Shown piece by piece: positions 27,481-27,510 of a DNA stretch of 27,510 nt (the first letter of the stretch is position 1; each line of letters starts with the position of its first letter). The notes under the pieces were generated by a model that had not been told where the DNA came from, made no database searches, and worked only from the letters and a program-made list of their open reading frames with translations. The position numbers and the translations under genes are program-made. This stretch comes from Amphimedon queenslandica (taxonomy: Eukaryota > Porifera > Demospongiae > Haplosclerida > Niphatidae), in the NCBI RefSeq assembly GCF_000090795.2, contig NW_003546262.1, forward strand, positions 412,635 through 440,144, written 5' to 3'.

Positions 27481-27510
27481 ACTGTAAAAACAAAATAGTT
27501 AAATTAATCC

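Overview
The window looks like metazoan nuclear DNA. It is AT-rich and gene-poor, and it is packed with decayed DNA transposons. Several transposase genes are split by 42-88 bp GT-AG introns. A demosponge-type genome is my best guess, but that is an inference from transposon families and intron size. I see no intact host gene with a recognisable cellular function, no CRISPR and no bacterial operon.

Layout. About 735-3558 (minus) is a decayed P-element/THAP9-like transposase with at least six short introns. An unrecognised plus-strand reading frame (about 232-671) converges on it. Positions 3722-4045 and 15665-15985 are inverted copies of one repeat (family F). Positions 4260-11330 are a large EnSpm/CACTA-like element (copy 1) with two divergently transcribed genes. 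It is invaded by a composite repeat (A, 6164-6990) and a BED-finger hAT element (about 8119-9939). Positions 11400-13205 are a roughly 61-bp satellite that changes orientation twice. It contains a TA-flanked MITE (C1) and the second composite repeat (B), which carries a 10-N assembly gap. Positions 13571-13950 and 14738-14983 are fragments of unknown genes. The second follows a well-formed tRNA-Glu(UUC)-like sequence. Positions 17340-22090 are EnSpm-like copy 2, again head to head with a minus-strand partner. Its intron holds a foldback element (D, 19216-20360) that itself contains a MITE (E, 19584-20008). Positions 23201-23795 hold MITEs C2 and C3. Positions 24102-25165 (minus) are a broken PIF1/Helitron-type helicase. 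Positions 26340-27480 are a roughly 130-bp tandem array with a clean hAT MITE bearing an 8-bp target duplication.

How it fits together. The most interesting pattern is that both EnSpm-like copies share one plan: a transposase on plus, a small basic/acidic partner gene on minus, and between them a 12-14 bp palindrome with core GCATGC. In copy 1 the palindrome is a perfect NRF1-type site. Several unrelated repeat families also carry promoter-type motifs (YY1-like AAnATGGCNGC, ETS, CRE, GC-box). Coding models are read by eye. Frames, splice sites and homologies need alignment.
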